Positions 25,003 to 34,103 of a stretch of DNA of 64,000 nt are shown piece by piece; position 1 is the stretch's first letter; the number at the start of each line of letters is the position of its first letter. This DNA comes from Roseburia hominis A2-183. GTDB taxonomy: Bacteria > Bacillota > Clostridia > Lachnospirales > Lachnospiraceae. The notes under the pieces were generated by a model. That model saw only the letters and a list, made by a program, of their open reading frames with translations. It was not told the origin of the DNA and did no database searches. Made by a program: the position numbers and the translations under genes. Location: assembly GCF_000225345.1 (NCBI RefSeq), contig NC_015977.1:3348001-3412000 (forward strand), in the 5' to 3' direction.

Positions 25003-25055
25003 AACCCCCGGGGATCGTGAATATCATTTTATGAACGAATCCCCGGGGGTTTTTT
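25003..25055 (+). terminator. Perfect 13-bp terminator hairpin between GH18 and amidase genes
   Basis: AACCCCCGGGGAT (25003-25015) pairs perfectly with ATCCCCGGGGGTT (25039-25051), followed by TTTTA. The amidase ATG (25061) begins only 6 bases after the T run, and the only G-rich ribosome-site candidate (CGGGGG) is inside the stem. Confidence 0.85.
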
Positions 25056-25060
25056 ATTTC

Positions 25061-25756
25061 ATGAAAAAAAAGTTGGAACTTATCATGAGCCTCTGTCTTC
25101 TGGCCGCTGCCTTCATTCTCGCAAAGCAGGGCGCCGTACTGGTCCAGAGTGAAAAGGCGGCACGTGAAAAAATCTGTATTGTCGTCGATGCCGGTCACGG
25201 CGGAAGTGACCCCGGAAAGGTGGGCATCAACGGCGCACTCGAAAAGGACATCAACCTCTCCATCGCTTTAAAATTAAAAGATCTTCTGGAACAGAGAGAA
25301 ATCTCTGTCGTTCTCACCCGTGATTCCGACGCCGGTCTCTCACCCGCAGACGCCACCAACAAAAAAGCCGCGGATATGCAGAAGCGCTGCCAGATAATCG
25401 CGGACGCCAATCCCGCTTTCACCGTGAGCATTCACCAGAACAGCTACACAACCGAAGACATCAAAGGCGCCCAGGTATTCTATTACGGGCAGTCCGAAAA
25501 CGGCAAGCGCTTAGCGGACGTTCTCCAGGAACATCTGATCTCTGAAGTCGATCCCCAGAATACACGCGTCGCCAAGGCAAACGAAAGCTACTATCTCCTA
25601 AAAAAAACACCCACACCTACGGTAATCGTAGAATGTGGGTTTTTAAGCAACCAGAGCGAAGCCGATCTGCTCTTGACCGAAGATTATCAGAGCAAGCTTG
25701 CTCATGCCATCTATCTGGGGATTCTCTCCTATCTCGAAGAAGAATCCCTGCTATAA
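25061..25756 (+). CDS. N-acetylmuramoyl-L-alanine amidase (Amidase_3 family)
   Basis: The 231-residue product has an N-terminal membrane or signal helix (LELIMSLCLLAAAFILAKQGA) and a zinc amidase domain with VVDAGHGGSDPG, EKDINL, SIHQNS and VECGFLSN: the zinc His/Glu/His and the catalytic Glu are present. It cuts the bond between MurNAc and L-Ala in peptidoglycan. The ATG at 25061 is preferred over ATG 25031, which lies inside the terminator loop. No free ribosome site is visible upstream, which is odd and may limit translation. It is convergent with the DUF6240-like gene, only 5 bp apart. Confidence 0.9.
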   Translation: MKKKLELIMSLCLLAAAFILAKQGAVLVQSEKAAREKICIVVDAGHGGSDPGKVGINGALEKDINLSIALKLKDLLEQREISVVLTRDSDAGLSPADATNKKAADMQKRCQIIADANPAFTVSIHQNSYTTEDIKGAQVFYYGQSENGKRLADVLQEHLISEVDPQNTRVAKANESYYLLKKTPTPTVIVECGFLSNQSEADLLLTEDYQSKLAHAIYLGILSYLEEESLL

Positions 25757-25761
25757 CTGTT

Positions 25762-28700
25762 TTATGCATCCGCTCCCTGCGCATCTGTTCCCTGCAAAAG
25801 ATCCTGCACCTGCCGCACAAAGCTTTCCGCAATATGGTATAGCCTTGTTGTCTGCACCTGATACGTCGTATCCGACTGTTTCTCTGTGGTCTCCTGCTGT
25901 TCTGGTGCATCCACGCCAAAGACGCCTGTTGAAAAATGGTTCAGATCCAGATCTGCGATGCATGCATAGTGAAGATCTGCCTCGTTTCCACTGTCCAATA
26001 CTGCCGTAAGGCTCTCCTGCCGGCTGTCTAAAAGTTCTTTGGTATCCTCCCGGTCCGATGCAATCAGACCGCTGACGCCATGCTCTTTTGCTTGGAACGT
26101 TGCCGCAATCTTACCGTGAAGCTTGGTTTCCATCGTGATGTCAACCAGCCCTTTTTCACCATCCCCGCGCACAACCTTTAGCGAAATGCCGACAACACCG
26201 CTCTCGGTCTGCACCGGTATTGCATACTGCTCTTCTTTTGCCATCATACTGCCGATGGATAACTGTGCCGACAACAGACGCATCTCCCTGATATCAAGGC
26301 TTGTCACGTCATCGCTGTCGATCATTCCCTTCATTACATTCTCGGCAACCTCAGCAAGCTGTTCCTGTGCGGCGGCAAGTCCCTCCGGGCTTGCGATTGC
26401 CTCTCCGAAATCCTCAAGCACCTGCTCCTTCGCCCGGGCAAGCTGCTCCTCATTTTCCTCTTTGTGGCTTCCCTTTGCGCTCTCGCCGAAGATCTGGCGG
26501 AATACGCCGTTCCGGTCATTTACCATGGCTTCCATCGCCATGACGTTCGTCATGGTATTCGGAATGTCGTACTTCTGCAGTACCGTGTAAATATCCTGCG
26601 TCATTTTCGCGCTCTGCGATAACTGATCCAGCTGCTCCTTCGCATATGCATAATCCTGGCTGGCATCGTCTGTCTGTGCCTGCGCGAGCGCCTCCTTTAA
26701 CTGCTCCGGAGTCATCTCCTCCCAGTCCGGCGTCTGTGATGCGACAACCTTCATGCGCTCCGGTGTGAGCAGATCTGCGACATCTTTCACGCAGTTGTTC
26801 TGATATGCCGCTTCCATCTGATCGGTGATGGAAGTGCCGGAATATCCACTGCCTTCCACTTTTCCAAAGGATTCATCCACACTGTAATCCATTTTTCCAC
26901 TGCGCCTCTCGGATCGGACCGCCATCATCAGATTGCGCATGGTGATATCGGCTCCCTGATTTACAAGTGCTCCCACCGCGGCGCCGTCCGACTGCTCTAC
27001 CTGATGGATCAGGCGATACGTTCCGATATAAGAAGCCCGCTCTTCCTGGCTGATTCCCTCCGTGCGTTCCAGCTTCCACAAAAATTCTCCGAAGCCGCGC
27101 TCATCGTTCGCGCCAGTCTCCCTTTTTATCTGCTCCGCTGTCGCATTCAGCGTACTAAAATCCATATCCAGCGGATCGATTCCTCTGCGGATCATCTCCG
27201 TCACCGTTGCCGGCGTCAGGTTGCGGAATACACGCTGCACCTGCTCATCCGCCGCTTTCATCTCCGCCACGGATTCCTGTGTAATTTCAATCTGGTTATA
27301 ACCGAGGATGCGCACTGCACGCTGATTTGCCTCCGTCGCCTCCAGTCCGATATCGTTCAAAATATCATCCACATTGCGGAATGCCTTCTGAATCGAATCC
27401 CCCAGGTCTGCACGTGGTGCCGTCATCAGGGTCTCATAACTCTGATTTGCACGCTCAAAGGTATCCCGCATCGCACGTCCGGTATCATGAACCTCTGCGA
27501 CAGACGCATCCTTTACTCCCTGCGCTCCCAGCACGTATGCCGGTACCGTTTTTAAATCGTTGACACGCTCTGTGGTCTCACGGAAAAGATTCACGTTCGT
27601 CTCCGAAGCTTCTACACCCTGTCCCTTCAACAGCTGTTCGTAATATTGGTTCTCCGTCTCCTTCAAAGCCTCCACAAGCTCTGCCAGCGGCTGGGTATCA
27701 ATCTGGATTCCCTTTTTGAGCAACGCATAGTTTGCCTGTGCTGTCATCGCAAGACGTGTCTCCTCCAGCTGTCTTCTGGCGGTCAGCAGATCCAGTTCTC
27801 TCTGTGTATAAGCAGTGCTGCCATCCGCACTGCTCTCTGCCGTCTCCTCCTGCGCGTCTCCCGAAGCGCTATCCGCCGTCTCCTCACCCGAGCGATGTGC
27901 CATCGCTTCTTTTAAGCTGCGGATATTTAACTCCATGCCGTGATCCACGACATATGCGACATCCTCATCCGTCGCTTCGCCGATCACATCGCAGGCATCC
28001 TGCGCCTTGTCCGCAAATGATTGTCCATCCACAAGCAGTGCTTCCTGCGGGCTTTTTCCTTCTGCAACCGCAGCCGCCATACTGCCCAGCAGCGCCTCTG
28101 CCTGCACTGGCAGACTGAGATTTTTCAGTTCCATATAGTAAGCAAGATTCTCCTCATTGAGCGGCACGCTATTGTCCAGCAGCCACTGGCACGCCTCTTT
28201 TGATGTATCATCCACCGAAAGCCCGGCGCGCGCAATAATCGCGTCAATCTGATCCGAAAACATCGTCATATCGACTGCTGCCTCCGGATTTGCCTGATAA
28301 GCAGCACTTCCGCTGTACTCTGCCTTGTACAGGTTACCGATCGTGGGCTCCATCCCGTTATCCAGCATATATTTCACTGCGCCGTCCCCCGGCGTCTGAA
28401 GTGTCTGCGCCAGTGAGAGCGCCTCCATCACGCCCCGCACATTTTCCTCGGTGCACGGGAGATCGGCTTCCTTCATTGCCTGCGCCAGCTGTCTTGCAAG
28501 CGCTTCGCTTCCGGTAATCGCCGCCATCTGCTCGTAATCCAGATCATCTCCAAAGAAAGAGATATCCACTCCCGCTTTTGCAAGCTGTGCCTTAATCTTA
28601 TCCGTCTCGGTCACAATCGTATTGGTCGTCGTATCGTCCAGTGAAAATCCGTCTTCCTGCATTTTCGCATAATCTTCCGGGGAGGTAGTGTTGGACAACA

Positions 28701-28971
28701 CCGCCATCTGGTTCTTGCGCTCTTCGACATCAAGCGTCGCGGACGCTTCGATCTCCTCGGCAACCGTCTGCTTGTCTTCCGCTGCCGGCTTGGCATAGGT
28801 GGCATCTTTTAAATTCACGGATTTCGCATTGTCACTGACACTGCTTTTTTCCACGGCAGCTCCCGCGGCTCCTGTGGTATATTGGCTCAGAACGGCCCCG
28901 CTCTTTTCCTCCGGTCCGATACTCTGCTTTACAACATCTATAATATTCTGGCTCTGCTGCTCTACTCTCAT
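25762..28971 (-). CDS. Large helical-repeat protein, DUF6240-like, possibly flagellar
   Basis: The 1069-residue product starts at ATG 28971 with AAAGGAG at good spacing; the frame stays open to 29121 but without support. It has no signal peptide or membrane helix. Its body repeats a motif of about 20 residues such as YMLDNGMEPTIGNLY, WLLDNSVPLNEENL, YVVDHGMELNIRSL, ALVNQGADITMRNL and YDIPNTMTNVMAME: a helix, an NG/Hx-hydrophobic turn, T-x-x-N-L and a second helix. Residues about 885-1010 resemble the C-terminal hook-length-control (FliK) fold in pattern (VDITMETKLHGKIAATF, then SRQESLTAVL). I link it to DUF6240 of Lachnospiraceae from memory. A flagellar role is inference. Confidence 0.65.
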   Translation of the reverse strand: MRVEQQSQNIIDVVKQSIGPEEKSGAVLSQYTTGAAGAAVEKSSVSDNAKSVNLKDATYAKPAAEDKQTVAEEIEASATLDVEERKNQMAVLSNTTSPEDYAKMQEDGFSLDDTTTNTIVTETDKIKAQLAKAGVDISFFGDDLDYEQMAAITGSEALARQLAQAMKEADLPCTEENVRGVMEALSLAQTLQTPGDGAVKYMLDNGMEPTIGNLYKAEYSGSAAYQANPEAAVDMTMFSDQIDAIIARAGLSVDDTSKEACQWLLDNSVPLNEENLAYYMELKNLSLPVQAEALLGSMAAAVAEGKSPQEALLVDGQSFADKAQDACDVIGEATDEDVAYVVDHGMELNIRSLKEAMAHRSGEETADSASGDAQEETAESSADGSTAYTQRELDLLTARRQLEETRLAMTAQANYALLKKGIQIDTQPLAELVEALKETENQYYEQLLKGQGVEASETNVNLFRETTERVNDLKTVPAYVLGAQGVKDASVAEVHDTGRAMRDTFERANQSYETLMTAPRADLGDSIQKAFRNVDDILNDIGLEATEANQRAVRILGYNQIEITQESVAEMKAADEQVQRVFRNLTPATVTEMIRRGIDPLDMDFSTLNATAEQIKRETGANDERGFGEFLWKLERTEGISQEERASYIGTYRLIHQVEQSDGAAVGALVNQGADITMRNLMMAVRSERRSGKMDYSVDESFGKVEGSGYSGTSITDQMEAAYQNNCVKDVADLLTPERMKVVASQTPDWEEMTPEQLKEALAQAQTDDASQDYAYAKEQLDQLSQSAKMTQDIYTVLQKYDIPNTMTNVMAMEAMVNDRNGVFRQIFGESAKGSHKEENEEQLARAKEQVLEDFGEAIASPEGLAAAQEQLAEVAENVMKGMIDSDDVTSLDIREMRLLSAQLSIGSMMAKEEQYAIPVQTESGVVGISLKVVRGDGEKGLVDITMETKLHGKIAATFQAKEHGVSGLIASDREDTKELLDSRQESLTAVLDSGNEADLHYACIADLDLNHFSTGVFGVDAPEQQETTEKQSDTTYQVQTTRLYHIAESFVRQVQDLLQGTDAQGADA

Positions 28972-29029
28972 CCTGTGCACTCCTTTTACCTTTTCAGCTG
29001 TGGTTCTATAGAGTAATCGAATATGAAGC

Positions 29030-29060
29030 ATAAAAATGGCGCATAACACTATGCGCCATT
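29030..29060 (-). terminator. Intrinsic terminator of the glgB operon
   Basis: AATGGCGCATA (29035-29045) and TATGCGCCATT (29050-29060) form a perfect 11-bp stem with a 4-nt loop, followed on the minus strand by TTTTTA. It lies 79 bp after the glgB stop and before the DUF6240-like gene. Confidence 0.8.
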
Positions 29061-29138
29061 CATAGCTGATATATATATCGGTCATATCAGCACCATTATT
29101 AAGATGTTCTTCGCATTTCACCAGCCCCCGAAATGCAA

Positions 29139-31046
29139 TCAGTAACGAAATACCGCCACGCCGTACGGCTCCAGAGGATACGCGATCGAGTATGGTCTGC
29201 CGTCACATTCGGCCTCCACCGCCTTGTAACTCTGCGGACGCTGTCTGCTACATCCTCCAAACTCTTCGGAGTCACTGTCCAATATCAGCTTGTAGGTCTT
29301 CTTGGCAGGCACTCCCACTCTGTAATCCGGTCTTGCCACCGGTGTAAAGCTGCACACAAAGAGCAGCTGATTTTTTCCGTCCTTGCTCTTGCGGATGAAA
29401 CTGTAGATGCTTCTGTCCGCATCGTTCGCATTGATCCACTCGAAACCGCCCCAGCTGCTGTCGAGCTCGTAAAGCGCCGGATTCTTCCGGTAAATATGAA
29501 GCAGTTTTTTCACCCAGTTCTGGATATGCTTGTGATCCGGATTGTCGAGAAGGAACCAGTCCAGCTCGCGCTCCTCACTCCACTCGCGAAGCTGTGCAAA
29601 TTCCTGTCCCATAAATAAAAGCTTCTTCCCCGGATGTCCCATCATAAACGCGTAGCCTGCCATGAGATTGCGGAACTTATCAATGCCAAGTCCCGGCATT
29701 TTGTTAATCATGGAGCATTTCAGATGTACAACCTCATCGTGGGAGAGCACCAGAATGTATTTTTCGCTCTCATTGTAGCTCATCGCAAATGTCATCTTGT
29801 GATGATTATCCCGTCGAAAGTAAGGATCCAGCTTCATGTAATCCAAAAAATCATGCATCCAGCCCATGTTCCACTTATAGCTGAAATTCAGTCCGTCATC
29901 CTCCACCGGTCCGGTCACTTTCGGCCATGCGGTAGATTCCTCCGCAATCATGACAGCTCCCGGATTTCTTCCGAGAACCAGGGTATTGATATGTTTAAAG
30001 AACTCGATTGCTTCCAGGTTCTTATTATCGCCATACTGGTTCGGAACCCACTGACCGGCTTCCTTTCCGTAATCGAGATACAGCATGGACGCCACCGCGT
30101 CCACACGCAGACCGTCCACATGGTAATGCTCCACCCACAGCAGGGCGCTGCCGATCAGGAAATTCTTGACCTCGTTCTTACCGTAATCAAAAATCTTAGT
30201 GCCCCAGTCCGGATGCTCCCCTTTTCTCGGGTCTGCATACTCATAGAGACAGCTTCCGTCAAACTCTGCCAGACCGTGCGCATCCTTTGGAAAATGTGCC
30301 GGAACCCAGTCTAAGATGACGCCGATCTTGTGTCTGTGGCATTCATTTACAAAATAAGCGAAGTCTTCCGGTGTTCCATAGCGCGAGGTAGGCGCATAAT
30401 AACCGGTTACCTGATAGCCCCAGGAACCATCGTACGGATATTCGCAGATTCCCATAAGCTCGATATGGGAATACCCCATCTCAGTCACATACGGAATCAA
30501 AGATTTTGCCAGATCCCGATAACTGTAAAATCCGTCATCCTGTCTGCCCGGATGACGCATCCAGGATCCCGGGTGAACCTCATAGATGGCAAGCGGCTGT
30601 TCATATACATCTTCCTTGTGTGTGGCGCGCTCTTTCATCCACTCGGCATCTGACCACTTAAAATGTTCGATATCCGCAACAGCCGACGCCGTTCCGGGTC
30701 TTAACTCCGCGTAGTTTGCATAAGGATCTGCCTTGTACAGGCGCTTTCCGTCCTTCGTCTCGATGAGGTACTTGTACAGATCGCCCTCCTCGACACCCGG
30801 AATAAACAATTCAAAAATCCCCATCGTCTCCGGCTCCAGGCGCTTCATTTCATTGGCGCCCTCATCCCATCCGTTAAAGGAACCGATGACCCATACACGC
30901 GCGGCATTTGGCGCCCACAGATCAAAGCAGACTCCCCGGATGCCGTATTCATCTGTGGGATGCGCCCCCAGCTTCCGGTAAATCTCATAGTGTGTCGCCT
31001 GCCCAAATAAGTACCGATCCAGCTCTGAAAAATTTGCCATACCCAT
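29139..31046 (-). CDS. glgB: 1,4-alpha-glucan branching enzyme
   Basis: The 635-residue GH13 enzyme makes alpha-1,6 branches in glycogen. There is an N-terminal CBM48-type region (FDLWAPNAARVWVIGSFNGWDEG), then a barrel with WVPAHFPKDAHGLAEFDGS, the nucleophile strand DGLRVDAVASMLYLDYGK, the acid Glu in MIAEESTAWP and LVLSHDEV near the third carboxylate. The C-terminal beta domain ends YPLEPYGVAVFRY. Length is typical. ATG 31046 and ATG 31040 are both possible; AAAGGGG sits better for the second. It follows the TPR/AAA gene by 20 bp, so the two share a transcript. No other glycogen genes are in view. Confidence 0.95.
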   Translation of the reverse strand: MGMANFSELDRYLFGQATHYEIYRKLGAHPTDEYGIRGVCFDLWAPNAARVWVIGSFNGWDEGANEMKRLEPETMGIFELFIPGVEEGDLYKYLIETKDGKRLYKADPYANYAELRPGTASAVADIEHFKWSDAEWMKERATHKEDVYEQPLAIYEVHPGSWMRHPGRQDDGFYSYRDLAKSLIPYVTEMGYSHIELMGICEYPYDGSWGYQVTGYYAPTSRYGTPEDFAYFVNECHRHKIGVILDWVPAHFPKDAHGLAEFDGSCLYEYADPRKGEHPDWGTKIFDYGKNEVKNFLIGSALLWVEHYHVDGLRVDAVASMLYLDYGKEAGQWVPNQYGDNKNLEAIEFFKHINTLVLGRNPGAVMIAEESTAWPKVTGPVEDDGLNFSYKWNMGWMHDFLDYMKLDPYFRRDNHHKMTFAMSYNESEKYILVLSHDEVVHLKCSMINKMPGLGIDKFRNLMAGYAFMMGHPGKKLLFMGQEFAQLREWSEERELDWFLLDNPDHKHIQNWVKKLLHIYRKNPALYELDSSWGGFEWINANDADRSIYSFIRKSKDGKNQLLFVCSFTPVARPDYRVGVPAKKTYKLILDSDSEEFGGCSRQRPQSYKAVEAECDGRPYSIAYPLEPYGVAVFRY

Positions 31047-31065
31047 CTACCCCTTTATCTTGATT

Positions 31066-33888
31066 TTAAAATCCAAAATCTTTTTCATGAAGGATGACAT
31101 AATCGTCATCGTCATATCTTCTGGAAGTGATAATACTGAACGCCTTCTTAAGTCCTCCCCGTTCTGCATGGGCGATTGCCTCGTCCACAATATCCTTGAC
31201 CTCTGTAAGGGTTGTCGCCTGATCCAGCTTTTGAATATTGCTGATGCTGTTGTAAAGTGCCAGAACTCCCATCTCATCGATGGTGTATCCCAGTTCGTTG
31301 GCATAGGATCTCGCAAACGCCACCAGTTCGTCGCTCGTAAAGATCGGGATATTGATTTTCTCCGAAAACCGTGCTGCAAATCCCGCATCCCGGCTGAGTG
31401 CCTTCTCGATTCCTCTTCTGGTGTCCTCCATAATCACAAACAATCCGCTGTTGTCACTGTCAAGCAGCGTGCCAAGCTTGACTGCCGTCTCTCTTGAGAT
31501 GGCTCCCGCCTTTTCGATAATCAGACATCCGCCCGCCACTTTTTTAAGGAGCGCCGCCACATCTTTCTGATTCAGCACGGAAGCTTCGATCTTGCCGATT
31601 TTTCCGTTCGGCTTGCCCACTTCCTTCTGGAGCGCCTTAATCATGCTGGTCGCGAGCACCGTCTTGCCGCTTCCCTGTCCGCCCTGAATAATCATATTCC
31701 CGGTGGAAGCCGTTTTACCGGACGAAAGTCTTGCCGCTGCTCCCGTAAGCGCCTGGCACAGCTGCTGTTCCATTCCCTTAATCGGCACAAAATATGTAAA
31801 AATCTCCCGCTGCTCTTTGGAAAGCCGGGTAATTGCCTGATGTCCTTCCTCCTCTGGCTCCTCGATCTTCGGAAGCACGTCGTCTGCCGCTTTCGCTTTT
31901 GAAGCTCCGCTCTTCGGGTGTCCCCCGCCTGCCAGCTTTCCGCCGGACTTCTCCGCCTTCGGAAGTTCCTCGTCCTCCGGCTGTATCTTCTGCTCTTCCA
32001 TCAATGCCTGGATGTCGGCTCCCAGTGCTGCCGTATCCGGCTCTTCCATCCCGGCAGCATCGTCTGTATCCTCCGGTTCTTCCGCCGCCTGTGGCTGCGC
32101 CGTGTCTTTTGCCACCGCTTCCTCTGCCAGAAGCGCCTGGACATCGGCCCCCAGGGTAAACGTATCCGGGTCTGTCTCTTCGGTATAGCTGCCCGGAATC
32201 TCCGGTTCCGCGATTCCGCCATAGCTTCCTGCCGCATCTGCCTGTTCCGTCTCACTTACCACCGCATCTGTCTGCGTTTCATATACCGCCCCTGTCTGCG
32301 GCTCATATACCGCCTCTGCCTCCGGTGCATATACCGGCTCTGTCTCTGCTCCGTATCCCGCATCTGTCTGCGGTTCATATGCAGCCTCCGCCGCAAGCTG
32401 CTCCGCACCTGGTTCTATCTCATACGGGCTCTGTGTCAGCTCTGTGATGCCGTTCCCCCAGAAATCTGCCTCCTCCGGCTGCAACGCTTCCTGCGGCTCC
32501 GCCACACCTGCTGCCTCCGCCGCACTTGCCGCCGCAAGCTGTTCATCCATTCTCGCATTCTCGGAAGATAAGCGGTCGATCTCCTGCTGTAAGATCTGGT
32601 TCATGTTCGCCACCATCTCAGCCGCCTTATCGTCAGCAATCGGCTGGCCGCCCAGATACTCTTCATCCAGCAGATCCTTCGGTGTCAGTCCGGAGTCAAG
32701 CTTCGGAATCACATCCACCAGACGCTCCATGATATCGCCTGCCTCCTGCAGTGCACGCGCCTTCGCGGATTCCAGCTTGCGCTGCTTCGCCTCCTCAAGC
32801 GCCGTCTCTGCCGCACGCTTGGTCTTCTCCCAGTCTGCAAGCACCTCATCAATACTCATCTGTCCCGTCACCTGCGGCTCTGTAGCCCCCTTATCCGGAA
32901 CATACATGCTGATCTGTCCGTCATAATCCTCTGCAAGAAGCTCTTTAAAATTGCTCTTGAGCGAGTTGTCAATCTCTGCATCCGTCTCGATATGGGGCAT
33001 CTCGATCGTATCCTGCGGCAACGGTTCCTCCTTGGGGATCTGAAGATACGGAATCTCCTCCACGAGCTTCTTGATCGTATCCATGCTGTCCTCGACCTTT
33101 TCCTTGTCGGTCGCTTCCATGATCTGCACCATATTCTTGCGAAGTTCATCCTGCAGATTCTGTGTATTAAAACGCTCCGGTGAAAGCTTTACCTTCGGTA
33201 TCTGCACCGGTTCGCTCACAATCTCGCCGGACTCAAGGTCGTCCTCCGGCCGCACTTCCACAACGCCCTCTTTTTTGAGGCGGAACTGCCGGTACTTTTC
33301 CTCCTGCTGTCTGGTCAGCGGCTGATAGAGCATCTTAAGCTCCAGCGCCCGCTCCACATAAGGTCCGTCTCCGAACCAGAGAATCAACTCATCGCAGGCG
33401 TCGATGCATTTTTCGCTCATCCCCGCCTTATGGTAAAGGCATGCCAGCTCAAACGCCCACTCCTCGGAATATTCCTGCTCTTTTAATTCTTCCAGTATTC
33501 CGATCAGCGTCTGCAGATCGGCGCCCTCCGCCTTACTGATCTCGTAGCGCAGAACGTATTTGAGATTGTCGTGCGGGGCGATCTCCACGAATTCCTGATA
33601 GTAGTCTCTCGCTTCCTCGCAGTTCCCCATCTTGATGGCAACCTCCGCAAGCCGGTAGATAATCATTCGTCCGATCGGAGATCTGTCATACGCCATGAGC
33701 AGAATGTCCCTGCTCTCCTCATATCTTCCCACATTCTCGTAGATTTCTCCCGCCTTAATCAGTGCGTTGACGTTTTTTATTTTATGCCAGTTGATCGTGT
33801 CCGCAATCTCCGCAGCGGCTTTGTAATTATTCTCTGCGGTAAAGGACTTCATCTGATCCAGCTTTAATTTATATTCGTATTTATCCAA
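31066..33888 (-). CDS. TPR and AAA-type ATPase protein of unknown role
   Basis: The 940-residue product has tetratricopeptide-like repeats (about 5-180: NNYKAAAEIADTI, GRYEESRDILLMAY, GNCEEARDYYQEFVEIAP), a long acidic, coiled-coil and low-complexity middle with repeated YEPQT/YxPE units (about 470-560), and a C-terminal AAA-like ATPase (about 680-940) with Walker A GGQGSGKT and a Walker-B-like CLIIEKAG where Glu-Lys replaces Asp-Glu. The start is TTG 33888, preceded by GAGGTGG 6 nt away; the alternative at 33903 would bury the ribosome site. It shares a transcript with glgB. The altered Walker B may affect hydrolysis. Likely a cytosolic scaffold or remodelling factor; I cannot name a substrate. 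Confidence 0.7.
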   Translation of the reverse strand: MDKYEYKLKLDQMKSFTAENNYKAAAEIADTINWHKIKNVNALIKAGEIYENVGRYEESRDILLMAYDRSPIGRMIIYRLAEVAIKMGNCEEARDYYQEFVEIAPHDNLKYVLRYEISKAEGADLQTLIGILEELKEQEYSEEWAFELACLYHKAGMSEKCIDACDELILWFGDGPYVERALELKMLYQPLTRQQEEKYRQFRLKKEGVVEVRPEDDLESGEIVSEPVQIPKVKLSPERFNTQNLQDELRKNMVQIMEATDKEKVEDSMDTIKKLVEEIPYLQIPKEEPLPQDTIEMPHIETDAEIDNSLKSNFKELLAEDYDGQISMYVPDKGATEPQVTGQMSIDEVLADWEKTKRAAETALEEAKQRKLESAKARALQEAGDIMERLVDVIPKLDSGLTPKDLLDEEYLGGQPIADDKAAEMVANMNQILQQEIDRLSSENARMDEQLAAASAAEAAGVAEPQEALQPEEADFWGNGITELTQSPYEIEPGAEQLAAEAAYEPQTDAGYGAETEPVYAPEAEAVYEPQTGAVYETQTDAVVSETEQADAAGSYGGIAEPEIPGSYTEETDPDTFTLGADVQALLAEEAVAKDTAQPQAAEEPEDTDDAAGMEEPDTAALGADIQALMEEQKIQPEDEELPKAEKSGGKLAGGGHPKSGASKAKAADDVLPKIEEPEEEGHQAITRLSKEQREIFTYFVPIKGMEQQLCQALTGAAARLSSGKTASTGNMIIQGGQGSGKTVLATSMIKALQKEVGKPNGKIGKIEASVLNQKDVAALLKKVAGGCLIIEKAGAISRETAVKLGTLLDSDNSGLFVIMEDTRRGIEKALSRDAGFAARFSEKINIPIFTSDELVAFARSYANELGYTIDEMGVLALYNSISNIQKLDQATTLTEVKDIVDEAIAHAERGGLKKAFSIITSRRYDDDDYVILHEKDFGF

Positions 33889-34054
33889 TTTGTGCCACCT
33901 CAAACTGTGCGATTTTCACTCTTTTTATTACCTTTTAGTTTATCATACGCACTAATAGATGTCAAAAATATTCGTCCGAAAAGGCTGTCACGCAGTGGTG
34001 TGCTGCCTGTCTTTTTTTATTGGAATTATCTTACTTTTTCCAGACATGAAAATA

Positions 34055-34096
34055 CCCCCATATAGGACTTTTATATTTCATTGTCCTATATGAGGG
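34055..34096 (-). terminator. Hairpin after the AI-2E-type permease gene
   Basis: CATATAGGAC (34059-34068) pairs with GTCCTATATG (34083-34092), with a further CCC/GGG after one mismatch. It lies 7 bp beyond the stop. The T tract on the minus strand is short (TATTTTC), so it may be a weak terminator or an mRNA-end stabiliser. Confidence 0.5.
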
Positions 34097-34103
34097 CAGC
34101 ATA

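Noticed and set aside
33988..34020. Terminator-like stretch before the AI-2E permease region (plus strand, T7 run)
   Set aside because: The stem is only GCAG/CTGC with loose flanks, and no plus-strand gene ends here.
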